The notes under the pieces were generated by a model. The model was given only the letters and a program-made list of their open reading frames with translations. It was not told the origin of the DNA and did no database searches. A stretch of 13,623 bases of DNA from Negativicutes bacterium UBA1444 (lineage in GTDB: Bacteria > Bacillota > Negativicutes > UBA1444), in contig DCTI01000120.1 of the NCBI GenBank assembly GCA_002329525.1, forward strand, positions 2,419 through 16,041. Direction: 5' to 3'. How positions within the stretch are numbered: position 1 is the first letter of the stretch; every line of letters starts with the position of its first letter. Below, piece by piece: positions 6,876 through 13,623 of this stretch. A program made the position numbers and the translations under genes.

Positions 6876-8351
6876 GTGATCGAATTGACAGAGAATAAAT
6901 TCCGGGTCCGGTTTGCACCGAGCCCTACCGGTCCGTTCCATATCGGCGGCGCCCGTTCGGCGCTGTTTAACTGGCTGTTGGCCCGCCGATACGGTGGACA
7001 GCTGATTTTGCGAATTGAGGACACCGACCTGGAGAGGTCCAGCCGGGAATCGGAAGAGAACATCAAAGCGGCGCTGCGCTGGCTTGGGATCGAATGGGAT
7101 GAGGGAATCGACATCGGCGGCGACCATGGCCCGTACCGCCAGACCGAGCGGTTGCCGATTTACGCGGAATATACGCAGCGCTTGCTTGCCGAAGGCAAGG
7201 CGTACCGCTGCTATTGCACCGACGAGGAACTGGAGGCCGAACGACAGGAATTACTGGCCAAAGGGGAAACTCCGCGTTATCTGGGAAAATGCCGCAACCT
7301 CAGCGCTGATGAGGAGCAGAAACTGATCGACGCCGGACGCAAGCCGACGATTCGGTTCCGGGTGCCGGAGAATCAAAACATCACCTTCCACGATGCGGTT
7401 CGGGGAACGGTCAGCTTCGATTCCAACGGGATCGGCGACTTTGTCATCGTCAAATCCGACGGTCTGCCGGTATATAATTACGCAGTGGTCCTGGACGACG
7501 CGTTGATGGAGATCACCCATGTCATTCGGGCGGAAGAACATCTGTCGAATACGCCGCGACAGATTCTGGTCTATCAGGCGCTGGGACTGCCGCTGCCGAC
7601 ATTCGGCCATATTTCGTTGATTTTGGGCAAGGACCGCAGCAAAATGAGCAAGCGCCACGGGGCCACTTCGGTCGACCAGTATAAAGCACTGGGGTATCTG
7701 CCGGCGGCCGTGGTGAATTTTCTGGCGTTGCTGGGTTGGGCGCCGCCTGGCGAACAGGAGATTTTCTCCAGCGCGGAATTGATTGAACTGTTTTCGTTGG
7801 ATCACGTGGCCAAGAATCCGGCCGTGTTTGATATCGACAAGCTGAACTGGATCAATTCCCAGTACCTGAAAAAGCTGAGCGAGGAAGAACTGACCGAAAT
7901 GGCTCTGCCGCATCTGAAAGCCGCCGGCCTGATCGGCGAAGAGCTGCCGCCGGAGCGGCTGGACTGGCTCCAGCAGGTGGTGGGGGCGGTGCGGGAATAT
8001 ATCAGCTTTGTCGCACAGGTTCCGGAACATGCCGCGGTGTTTTTTAACGATGACATCATCATGGAAAATGAGGAGACAGCGGCCATTCTGCGGGATCCTG
8101 ACGTGGCCCGGGTCATGGACGAGTTCCTGGCCCGCCTGGCGCAATTGGACGCGATTACCGGTGAACAGGTCAACGCTACGCTGAAGACAATCGGCAAGGA
8201 GCTGAAACTCGGCGGCAAGAAGGTATTCATGCCAGTACGGGTCGCGTTGACCGGAAAGATGCACGGCCCGGACCTGGTCTCGCTGATTCCGTTGCTGGGC
8301 GTGGAACGCACCATGTCCCGCATCCGTCATTCTATGGCGCTGGTCAAATAA
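6876..8351 (+). CDS. gltX: Glutamyl-tRNA synthetase
   Basis: The 491-residue product is the usual GluRS length. The class I HIGH equivalent is HIGG at 22-25 within RFAPSPTGPFHIGGAR. The KMSKS loop is KMSKR at 256-260 in GKDRSKMSKRHGATSVDQY. CYC at 112-114 and C139 have the C-x-C-x24-C spacing of the E. coli GluRS zinc site, but the fourth ligand position is N141 instead of His. The C-terminal helical anticodon-binding domain covers about 320-491. GTG 6876 is chosen because AGGA is 7 nt upstream and the conserved region begins at once after it; the frame extends further upstream but inside ispDF. With glnS nearby, GluRS would be expected to charge mainly tRNA-Glu, although relaxed specificity cannot be excluded by eye. 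Confidence 0.96.
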   Translation: MIELTENKFRVRFAPSPTGPFHIGGARSALFNWLLARRYGGQLILRIEDTDLERSSRESEENIKAALRWLGIEWDEGIDIGGDHGPYRQTERLPIYAEYTQRLLAEGKAYRCYCTDEELEAERQELLAKGETPRYLGKCRNLSADEEQKLIDAGRKPTIRFRVPENQNITFHDAVRGTVSFDSNGIGDFVIVKSDGLPVYNYAVVLDDALMEITHVIRAEEHLSNTPRQILVYQALGLPLPTFGHISLILGKDRSKMSKRHGATSVDQYKALGYLPAAVVNFLALLGWAPPGEQEIFSSAELIELFSLDHVAKNPAVFDIDKLNWINSQYLKKLSEEELTEMALPHLKAAGLIGEELPPERLDWLQQVVGAVREYISFVAQVPEHAAVFFNDDIIMENEETAAILRDPDVARVMDEFLARLAQLDAITGEQVNATLKTIGKELKLGGKKVFMPVRVALTGKMHGPDLVSLIPLLGVERTMSRIRHSMALVK

Positions 8352-8386
8352 AGCGCGCCGGTCATTTTGCAGCAGGAGGGCAGGCA

Positions 8387-9829
8387 ATGAATTTAAAGGT
8401 TTATAATACGTTGACCCGGGAAAAGGAACTGTTTGTGCCGGCGGAACCGGGAAAGGTCAAAATTTACGTCTGCGGCGTGACGCCTTATAATCATCCGCAT
8501 ATCGGCAACGCCCGGCCGTTCATCATCTGGGACGTCATTCACCGCTATTTCGAGCGGCAAGGATTGGCGGTCACCCACATCCAGAATTTTACCGACGTCG
8601 ACGACAAAATCATCGATGCCGCCGCCCGGGAGGGGATTGCCTGGCATGAGCTCGCCGGTCGCTATATCAAGGCCTATTTTGAAGTGATGGACAGCCTGAA
8701 TGTCCGTCGGGTGGATCTGTATCCAAGGGTTTCGGGGCATATGCCGGAAATTATCGATATGGTTGCGACGCTCGTCGACAAGGGGCACGCCTATGTGGTG
8801 GACGGCGACGTATATTTCAGCGTTCAGGACTTCCCTTCTTACGGCCATCTGAGCGGCCGTAGCCTGGAGGATATGAAGGCCGGTGCCCGGGTGGAAGTGG
8901 ACGACCGCAAGCGCCATCCGATGGATTTTGCACTCTGGAAGAGCGCCAAACCCGGCGAACCTAGCTGGGATAGCCCCTGGGGACCGGGTCGGCCGGGCTG
9001 GCACATCGAATGCAGCACCATGTCCCACAAGTATCTGGGCTGTGGTTTCGATTTCCACGGCGGCGGCAGCGATCTGATATTCCCGCACCATGAAAATGAG
9101 GTGGCCCAATCGGAGGCGTTCACCGGCTGTGCGCCGTTCGTGCGCTACTGGGTCCATAATGGATTTGTCACTGTAAATTCGGAGAAAATGAGCAAGTCTT
9201 TGGGAAATTTTTTCCTGGTCAAGGACATCTTGGCGCATTTTCGGCCCATGGTGCTACGCTTTTTCATTTTGTCGACCCATTATCGCAGCCCGCTCGATTT
9301 CAGCGACGAGCGCCTGACGGAAGCGGAGCGGGCCTGGACCCGTCTGGCTTCCGCTGTGCAGGGCGCCCGGCAGCTTCTGGCGCAAACCGCCGAAAAATCG
9401 GCCGCACCGGCATCGGCCGAATTGGCGGAGGCGGGTGCCCTTGCCCGGGCGGAATACGAAGCTGCCATGGCGGACGATTTCAATACGGCGCTGGCGATCA
9501 GCAGTCTGTTCGCACTGGCAAAGAGCCTGAATGTCGCCTGCCAGGCGGCAAAAGACGCGGCTGCGGTCGATCGGTCCGGCATCGAAGCGGCGGTCGGGGC
9601 GCTGGAGGACATGCTGTCGGCGTTGGGGCTGATACCGGAAGAACAGCCGGCGGAAGGCGGTCGGGACGAGGTGCTGGTCGGCTCGCTGATGGAAATTTTG
9701 CTGGAGCTTCGCCGTTCGGCCCGGGAGCGGAAAGACTGGGCCACGGCGGATGCGATCCGCAATAAACTGCAGGCGGCCGGAATCGTGGTCGAGGACTCCC
9801 CACAGGGCGCCAGGTGGAAACGGGTTTGA
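8387..9829 (+). CDS. cysS: Cysteinyl-tRNA synthetase
   Basis: The 480-residue product charges tRNA-Cys. It has the class I HIGH-type motif HIGN (38-41) in [17 protein letters not shown] and KMSKS at 267-271. All four zinc ligands known from E. coli CysRS are in place: C29, C209 (HIECS), H234 and E238 (FPHHENE). The zinc selects cysteine by binding its thiolate. A DALR-type helical region and a short C-terminal domain complete it. GGAGGG precedes the ATG. In Bacillus, cysE lies between gltX and cysS; here only 35 nt separate them and no cysE is present. The stop overlaps the mrnC start. Confidence 0.97.
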   Translation: MNLKVYNTLTREKELFVPAEPGKVKIYVCGVTPYNHPHIGNARPFIIWDVIHRYFERQGLAVTHIQNFTDVDDKIIDAAAREGIAWHELAGRYIKAYFEVMDSLNVRRVDLYPRVSGHMPEIIDMVATLVDKGHAYVVDGDVYFSVQDFPSYGHLSGRSLEDMKAGARVEVDDRKRHPMDFALWKSAKPGEPSWDSPWGPGRPGWHIECSTMSHKYLGCGFDFHGGGSDLIFPHHENEVAQSEAFTGCAPFVRYWVHNGFVTVNSEKMSKSLGNFFLVKDILAHFRPMVLRFFILSTHYRSPLDFSDERLTEAERAWTRLASAVQGARQLLAQTAEKSAAPASAELAEAGALARAEYEAAMADDFNTALAISSLFALAKSLNVACQAAKDAAAVDRSGIEAAVGALEDMLSALGLIPEEQPAEGGRDEVLVGSLMEILLELRRSARERKDWATADAIRNKLQAAGIVVEDSPQGARWKRV

Positions 9830-10320
9830 AATTTCTGGATTTGCAGGCGCAATTGCAAAGGGATCTGCAGAAAAGCCGCTGCCGGTTGACCGCCGGCCCG
9901 GACATTGAACAGCCGGAACAGTTGCCGGCCCTGATCCTGGCCTACATCGGCGATGCTGTGTTTTCCCTGCATGTCCGCACTTCCATGCTGTCGGTGGAAG
10001 CCAATAAAGTGCATGTTCTTCATACACTGCTGGCCCGGATGGCATCGGCCGGAATGCAGGCCCAAGCCCTTTATGCAGTGGAGGCGGCGGGGCTGACTGA
10101 ACAGGAACAGGCTGTAGTTCGGCGCGGCCGCAATGCCAAAGGCCGGGTTCCCCGCAATGCCAAGGTTGCCGATTACCGGGCCAGTACGGCGCTGGAAGCG
10201 CTGCTGGGTTTCCTGTATCTGAGCGGCCGGCAAGAGCGGTTGCAGCAAATTCTGGGACAATTGGTGGACTGTATGTGCGAAGCCATGGCGTCCGAAACGG
10301 AAGGAAGTCTGAGGACATGA
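9826..10320 (+). CDS. mrnC: Mini-ribonuclease III (MrnC)
   Basis: The 164-residue product is an RNase III catalytic domain without a double-stranded RNA-binding domain. Mini-III trims the ends of 23S rRNA precursors in B. subtilis. The first acidic catalytic motif is [13 protein letters not shown] (D43), the conserved VVRRGRNAK is at 97-105, and the second acidic motif is [14 protein letters not shown] (E124). TTG 9826 is preferred because it overlaps the cysS stop as TTGA and AGGTGG lies 8 nt upstream. GTG 9814 is a fair alternative and would add four residues. The protein is somewhat longer than the 143-residue B. subtilis enzyme because of an N-terminal helix. Its stop overlaps thyX. Confidence 0.93.
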   Translation: MKFLDLQAQLQRDLQKSRCRLTAGPDIEQPEQLPALILAYIGDAVFSLHVRTSMLSVEANKVHVLHTLLARMASAGMQAQALYAVEAAGLTEQEQAVVRRGRNAKGRVPRNAKVADYRASTALEALLGFLYLSGRQERLQQILGQLVDCMCEAMASETEGSLRT

Positions 10321-11015
10321 ACGTTAAATTGATCTCTCATACCTTGGAGCCGGAACGCAAGGTGGCGATGGCGGCCCGCTTGTGCTACTCGCCGATTGGT
10401 GCGGCCGAACTGGCAGAGCGCCTGTCGGACAGCCAGGTGAAGAACCTGGTGGAAAAGATCCTGGCGATGGGTCATTATTCCACGCTGGAGCATGTCAGCT
10501 TCACCTTCGCCATCGAGGGGGTTTCCCGCGTATTGACCCACCAGTTGGTCAGGCACCGGATTGCGTCCTATTCCCAGCAATCCCAGCGCTATGTCAAAGA
10601 ACACGATTTTGAATACATCGTGCCGCCGTCGGTGGCGGCCCGTCCCGAAGCCAGGGAGCGGTTTGAAAAATTGATGGAGGAAATCCGGACGGTATACTCG
10701 GAACTGACGGCCATGGGCGTGCATCAGGAAGACGCCCGGTATTGTCTGGCCAATGCCACTGAAACCAAGATACTGGTGACGATGAATGCCCGGTCATTGT
10801 TCAATTTCTTTGAACTGCGCTGCTGCAGCCGGGCTCAGTGGGAGATTCGGAAAATGGCGGAACTGATGCTGCAGGAAGTGAAGCGGGTGGCGCCGGTACT
10901 GTTTGCGAAAGCGGGTCCCACCTGCATCAGCGGCGGATTTTGTAGAGAGGGGGATTTAAGTTGCGGACGACTCGAAGCAATCAAGGCCCAAGAGACTCGA
11001 AAAACCGGCCAATAG
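10317..11015 (+). CDS. thyX: Flavin-dependent thymidylate synthase ThyX
   Basis: The 232-residue product makes dTMP from dUMP using FAD and methylene-tetrahydrofolate. The diagnostic ThyX motif RHR-x7-S is present, with RHR at 79-81 and the serine at 89 ([14 protein letters not shown]). [17 protein letters not shown] and [35 protein letters not shown] segments also match the family, the latter supplying substrate-binding and tetramer-contact residues. The ATG overlaps the mrnC stop (ATGA, 10317-10320), which decides the start over upstream in-frame codons. Its last 55 nt overlap the rlmB start in another frame. ThyX between mrnC and rlmB is a known arrangement in anaerobic Firmicutes. Confidence 0.97.
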   Translation: MNVKLISHTLEPERKVAMAARLCYSPIGAAELAERLSDSQVKNLVEKILAMGHYSTLEHVSFTFAIEGVSRVLTHQLVRHRIASYSQQSQRYVKEHDFEYIVPPSVAARPEARERFEKLMEEIRTVYSELTAMGVHQEDARYCLANATETKILVTMNARSLFNFFELRCCSRAQWEIRKMAELMLQEVKRVAPVLFAKAGPTCISGGFCREGDLSCGRLEAIKAQETRKTGQ

Positions 11016-12016
11016 GAAAACGCCCGGCGGCGGGTCCGGGAACGGGAAGCGGAACACGCAGCGCAATCGGTCCTTCACGGTCCGGAAAACCTCGGACGGA
11101 AGCGGCCCGCCCTTTTGCCGACCGCACGGACAAGGCGCCAGCGGGAAAACCATTGAGACGTAAGGTCGGGAACGAACGACCGGCTGCGGGAAAAGCGCCG
11201 GTGGCCGCCAAGAAATCCTCTTACCAAAGCGGTGCCAAATCGCTGCGACCGGTGGAGGTGCCGAAAGACACGGACTTTTTGTCCGGGCGCAATCCGGTTC
11301 TGGAAGCTTTGCGCAGCGGCCGGCCCATCAGCAAAATTTATATTTCCGCCGGTGAGCATCAGGGATCCATCCGGGAAATCATTGCCCTGGCCAAGGAAAA
11401 AGAAATTCCGGTCCAGACGACGGAAGCAGCGAAACTGGATTCCATGAGCCTGGGAGTACGCAATCAGGGCGTCGTGGCTATGGTGTCGCCGGTAGCTTAT
11501 TCGTCCGTGGACGAGATGGTCGCCCTGGCAGAGAGCCGGCAGGAAAAACCCTGCCTGGTTCTGCTCGACCAGCTGAAGGATCCCCAAAATCTTGGCGCGG
11601 TGCTGCGAACGGTGGACGCCGCCGGCGCGCATGGCGTCCTGATTCCCCAGCGCCGCAGCTGTCAGTTGTCGGCGGCGGTCGCCAAGGCTTCGGCCGGGGC
11701 CATTGAATATGTCAAAGTCGCGCAGATCGGCAATGTGGCGCAAACGTTGACGGAACTGAAAAAGCAGGGGTTCTGGGTGATCGGCACCGATCCGGCCGAG
11801 GGTTCTTCCTACTATGATGTGGACCTGACCGGTCCGGTGGTTATCGTGATCGGCGACGAAGGGGAAGGGATGGCCCGCCTGACCCGGGAACGCTGCGATT
11901 CATTGGTGCAGATCCCAATGCACGGCAAGGTTCAGTCGCTCAATGCCTCGGTGGCCAGCGCGATCCTTCTTTATGAAATGCTCCGCCAGCGCCAGGGCGC
12001 AGGGTTGCTGCCGTAG
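10961..12016 (+). CDS. rlmB: 23S rRNA 2'-O-methyltransferase RlmB (TrmH family) with long basic N-terminal tail
   Basis: This SPOUT-family methyltransferase is expected to methylate the 2'-O of a 23S rRNA guanosine (G2251 in E. coli). After a substrate-binding domain (about residues 105-185, starting [16 protein letters not shown]), the three SPOUT motifs are NLGAVLRT (210-217), [12 protein letters not shown] (294-305) and [15 protein letters not shown] (318-332), with the trefoil-knot catalytic N and S/N residues present. Residues 1-104 are low-complexity and rich in K, R, G, A and P, so probably disordered and RNA-binding. TTG 10961 has AGAGAGGGGG ending 7 nt upstream. The gene starts inside thyX. 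RlmB and other TrmH members are hard to separate by eye, but gene order favours RlmB. Confidence 0.9.
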   Translation: MRTTRSNQGPRDSKNRPIGKRPAAGPGTGSGTRSAIGPSRSGKPRTEAARPFADRTDKAPAGKPLRRKVGNERPAAGKAPVAAKKSSYQSGAKSLRPVEVPKDTDFLSGRNPVLEALRSGRPISKIYISAGEHQGSIREIIALAKEKEIPVQTTEAAKLDSMSLGVRNQGVVAMVSPVAYSSVDEMVALAESRQEKPCLVLLDQLKDPQNLGAVLRTVDAAGAHGVLIPQRRSCQLSAAVAKASAGAIEYVKVAQIGNVAQTLTELKKQGFWVIGTDPAEGSSYYDVDLTGPVVIVIGDEGEGMARLTRERCDSLVQIPMHGKVQSLNASVASAILLYEMLRQRQGAGLLP

Positions 12017-12028
12017 AGCGGCCACGCC

Positions 12029-12057
12029 TTGACGAACCCGGGGAGGCAATATATAAT
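12029..12057 (+). promoter_or_regulatory. Sigma-A-type promoter of sigH
   Basis: TTGACG (12029-12034), a 17-bp spacer and a perfect TATAAT (12052-12057) lie just after the rlmB stop. The predicted start near 12064 gives a leader of about 65 nt. sigH can therefore be transcribed independently of the upstream cluster. Confidence 0.85.
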
Positions 12058-12068
12058 AATTCTCGAAA

Positions 12069-12085
12069 GTGGCGGTTTCCGCCAT
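12069..12085 (+). other. Hairpin at the 5' end of the sigH leader
   Basis: TGGCGG (12070-12075) pairs with CCGCCA (12079-12084) around a TTT loop, with one possible flanking G-T pair. There is no T-run after it, so it is not a simple terminator. It would sit within the first bases of the sigH mRNA, where such hairpins can stabilise transcripts; that role is inference. Confidence 0.45.
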
Positions 12086-12129
12086 AGATGTGGGCCAGGT
12101 TTGCAGCATCTCATGATGGAGGCGATTCA

Positions 12130-12846
12130 ATGCGGTACTGTAATTTTGAGGCCCTGACGGACGAAGAGATCGTCTTGGACGCCAAAGATAATGACAATGA
12201 AGACGCTTTGGTATACTTGATCAACAAGTATCGGAATTTTGTCAGAGCCAAGGCTCGGTCTTATTTTCTGATTGGCGCGGAACGCGAGGATATCATTCAG
12301 GAAGGCATGATTGGCCTTTACAAGGCGATCCGGGATTTTCGGAATGACAAGCTTTCTTCTTTCAGGGCCTTTGCCGAACTTTGCGTAACCCGTCAGATCA
12401 TTACGGCGATTAAGACCGCGACGCGGCAGAAGCACATTCCCCTGAATTCCTATGTATCCCTGAACAAGCCGATTTATGACGAGGATTCGGACCGAACGTT
12501 GCTGGATGTATTGTCCGGAACCAAAATTTCGGACCCGGAAGAATTGGTCATCAGTCGGGAAGAGTTCATCGACATTGAGGAAAAAATGGGCGAGATCCTC
12601 AGCGACCTGGAATGGAAGGTTTTGATGTCCTATCTGGATGGCAAGTCCTATCAGGAGATCGCGGTGGAACTGACACGCCACGTGAAATCGATCGATAATG
12701 CACTGCAACGGGTTAAACGCAAACTGGAGCGCTATCTCGACAACCGTTCGGACGACCTGGATATCCGGGGGGTTTACAAAAGCCTGGCCGGACTGAACAA
12801 GGAACTGCAGAATGAACTGCAAACCTATGATGACGTGAGTGAATAA
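12130..12846 (+). CDS. sigH: RNA polymerase sigma factor SigH (Spo0H-like)
   Basis: The 238-residue product is a sigma-70-family factor of the SigH group, which drives transition-state and early sporulation genes in Bacillus. Region 2 covers about residues 20-115, including LVYLINKYRNFVRAKARSYF, EDIIQEGMIGLYKAIRDF and FRAFAELCVTRQIITAIKTA. Region 4 covers about 155-203, with a helix-turn-helix in LDGKSYQEIAVELTRHVKSI. A tail of about 35 residues (204-238) extends past the usual end of Bacillus SigH (218 aa). ATG 12130 has TGGAGG 7 nt upstream. It follows rlmB as in Bacillus but without yacP between. Its presence does not prove sporulation, since non-sporulating Firmicutes keep homologues. Confidence 0.93.
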   Translation: MRYCNFEALTDEEIVLDAKDNDNEDALVYLINKYRNFVRAKARSYFLIGAEREDIIQEGMIGLYKAIRDFRNDKLSSFRAFAELCVTRQIITAIKTATRQKHIPLNSYVSLNKPIYDEDSDRTLLDVLSGTKISDPEELVISREEFIDIEEKMGEILSDLEWKVLMSYLDGKSYQEIAVELTRHVKSIDNALQRVKRKLERYLDNRSDDLDIRGVYKSLAGLNKELQNELQTYDDVSE

Positions 12847-12867
12847 TTGAGAGTGCTGTAATGACAG

Positions 12868-12901
12868 GAACGATATCCTTATCCGGGTATCGTTCTTTTT
12901 T
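12868..12901 (+). terminator. Rho-independent terminator after sigH
   Basis: GAACGATA (12868-12875) pairs with TATCGTTC (12888-12895). The stem extends inward by one wobble and two G-C pairs around a 6-nt loop and is followed by six T residues (12896-12901). It separates sigH from the brxF-like gene. Confidence 0.92.
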
Positions 12902-12930
12902 ACTTTTCTGCGGGAGGGGTTTTGGTATCC

Positions 12931-12993
12931 ATGGCGAAATTTTATAGTGAGGGTGTTAGAACCCAAATAAGACGAGGGGGCCGTAGGCGATGA
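12931..12993 (+). CDS. Possible 20-codon basic leader ORF coupled to the brxF-like gene
   Basis: An ATG opens a 20-codon frame starting MAKFYSEG and ending in an arginine/glycine-rich stretch (RRGGRRR). Its stop overlaps the brxF-like start as ATGA (12990-12993). GGAGGGG at 12913-12919 could serve it, although the spacing of 11 nt or more is long. The R/G-rich end is partly explained by the G-rich ribosome binding site of the next gene, so the frame may be coincidental. No promoter is clear: TATAGT at 12943-12948 lacks a well-placed -35 and would start transcription inside this frame. Confidence 0.25.
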   Translation: MAKFYSEGVRTQIRRGGRRR

Positions 12994-13448
12994 TCATCCA
13001 AAGAATCGTCGAGACCGTCCGCGAAGGGCAAAAATCAGCCGAACATTTGGTCTTGCTGGTGGGCAAGCCGGGAAGCGGCAAAAGCAAACTGCTTCGGGAA
13101 CTTTCTACAATTCGCGGCTGGCAGTATGTGAACTGCCGGGCCTTTTTGACCGAGGAACTGTTGGAGATGGTCCCGAAAGTTCGAGCGATAGAGGCACCGA
13201 CTTTAATTGCGAAGACTCTTGACGCGTTGAAGGCGGACGTGATTGTGCTGGATGATATGCAGGCGTTGTTTGCGCCGGTATTGCAAGTGGATCCTCTTCA
13301 ACTGCTGCGGCAGCTGGGACGTCGGTTTTCGGTTGTGGCGGCCTGGCCCGGCGAATTCGATGGAAACAGCCTGAAAATTGCCACGCTGGGACCGCTGGAA
13401 CAGCGTGAATATGATGCCAAGGGTTTAACCATTATTCAGATTGAATGA
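12990..13448 (+). CDS. brxF: Small P-loop ATPase closely resembling BREX type 3 protein BrxF
   Basis: The 152-residue product has a Walker A motif GKPGSGKS (25-32) after a hydrophobic strand, a Walker B-like VIVLDD (84-89), and WPGEFDG (119-125) after a VVAA strand. The overall pattern (short N-terminal helix, [33 protein letters not shown], short end) and length match what I know of BrxF, the small P-loop protein of type 3 BREX anti-phage systems; its exact role there is not settled. No other brx or pgl gene is visible. It sits alone between the sigH terminator and the phosphofructokinase gene, with 41 nt to the latter and no terminator between, so co-transcription is likely. GAGGGGG precedes the ATG. 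It may instead be a domesticated relative; only the P-loop assignment is certain. Confidence 0.75.
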   Translation: MIIQRIVETVREGQKSAEHLVLLVGKPGSGKSKLLRELSTIRGWQYVNCRAFLTEELLEMVPKVRAIEAPTLIAKTLDALKADVIVLDDMQALFAPVLQVDPLQLLRQLGRRFSVVAAWPGEFDGNSLKIATLGPLEQREYDAKGLTIIQIE

Positions 13449-13489
13449 CGCCGGGAATGCCTCGGTTATTCATACAAGGGGGTCATATT

Positions 13490-13623
13490 GTGCCGGATAT
13501 CCACACTATCGGGGTTTTGACCGGCGGCGGCGATTGCCCGGGTCTAAACGCTGTAATTCGCGGGGTTGTGCGAACTGCACTGGGCAAGGGCATGACGGTG
13601 AAAGGAATCCAAAACGGATTTCA
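13490..13623 (+). CDS. 6-phosphofructokinase family, N-terminal 44 codons (cut by window end)
   Basis: The frame from GTG 13490 runs open off the window and begins [20 protein letters not shown], then AVIRGVV. This is the phosphofructokinase N-terminus with its glycine-rich phosphoryl-donor loop. GGDCPGLN, rather than GGDSPGMN of Bacillus and E. coli PfkA, is typical of the mixed-substrate (group III) and PPi-linked PFK branch as I recall it. The residues that separate ATP from PPi use lie beyond the window, so the donor cannot be called. AAGGGGG ends 7 nt before the GTG. PFK phosphorylates fructose 6-phosphate in glycolysis. Confidence 0.9.
   Translation, partial: MPDIHTIGVLTGGGDCPGLNAVIRGVVRTALGKGMTVKGIQNGF

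Noticed and set aside
7251..8387. Long open frame (378 codons) on the minus strand opposite gltX
   Set aside because: It is antisense to an unmistakable GluRS, has no family-like motif and no promoter at its start. GC-rich codon use commonly leaves such frames open.
9254..10318. Two long minus-strand frames (about 326-354 codons) opposite cysS/mrnC
   Set aside because: They are low-complexity, Pro/Arg/Gln-rich translations opposite well-supported genes, with no ribosome binding site or recognisable domain.
12943..12948. Promoter with TATAGT -10 for the brxF-like gene
   Set aside because: The best -35 (TTGGTA, 12922-12927) is only 15 bp away. Other hexamers at 17 bp are poor, so it is not listed as a feature.
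12990..13623. A complete BREX type 3 defence system
   Set aside because: Only a BrxF-like gene is present. The next gene is phosphofructokinase, and the genes before it are housekeeping genes.
1..13623. CRISPR arrays, insertion sequences, tRNA or rRNA genes
   Set aside because: No regularly spaced repeats, transposase-like frames, terminal inverted repeats, cloverleaf-like segments or rRNA-like stretches were noticed on either strand.

Overview
The window looks like a housekeeping chromosomal segment of a fairly GC-rich Firmicute (Bacillota). The order radA-disA-(carD)-yacL-ispD/F-gltX-cysS-mrnC-thyX-rlmB-sigH is the conserved low-GC Gram-positive cluster known from Bacillus and Clostridia. 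CarD, ThyX in place of ThyA, a separate GlnRS and a 'GGDCPGLN'-type phosphofructokinase point to a clostridial or Negativicutes lineage rather than Bacilli. This placement is inference, since no rRNA or marker phylogeny is available. No tRNA, rRNA, CRISPR array, insertion sequence, transposase or integrase was seen.

Layout. Positions 1-1397 hold the 3' end of radA, overlapping (ATGA) disA, the c-di-AMP synthase. On the minus strand, 1484-1879 carries a small Cys-rich protein of unassigned function with its own sigma-A-type promoter and terminator. The divergent region 1880-2117 holds that promoter plus two tandem near-consensus promoters facing carD (2118-2612), which ends in a terminator hairpin containing its own stop codon. 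A new promoter then leads into yacL (membrane PIN/TRAM protein), glnS, an ispD-ispF fusion, gltX, cysS, mrnC, thyX and rlmB. From gltX on these genes are tightly packed: ATGA or TTGA overlaps join cysS-mrnC-thyX, and rlmB starts 55 nt inside thyX. sigH (12130-12846) has its own promoter and a strong terminator. After it come a small P-loop protein closely resembling BrxF of type 3 BREX phage-defence systems (12990-13448) and the first 44 codons of a phosphofructokinase gene cut by the window edge.

Functionally the cluster combines DNA-damage and second-messenger genes (radA, disA), RNA-polymerase control (carD, sigH), aminoacyl-tRNA supply (glnS, gltX, cysS), isoprenoid precursor synthesis (ispDF), 23S rRNA maturation and modification (mrnC, rlmB) and dTMP synthesis (thyX). 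The least ordinary items are the isolated BrxF-like ATPase placed where rpmG-secE-nusG often follows sigH, the IspDF fusion that keeps a good internal ribosome binding site for free IspF, the promoter-dense divergent region with a palindrome at the predicted carD start site, and the unassigned Cys-rich protein. No other BREX gene is visible, so a complete defence system cannot be claimed from this window.
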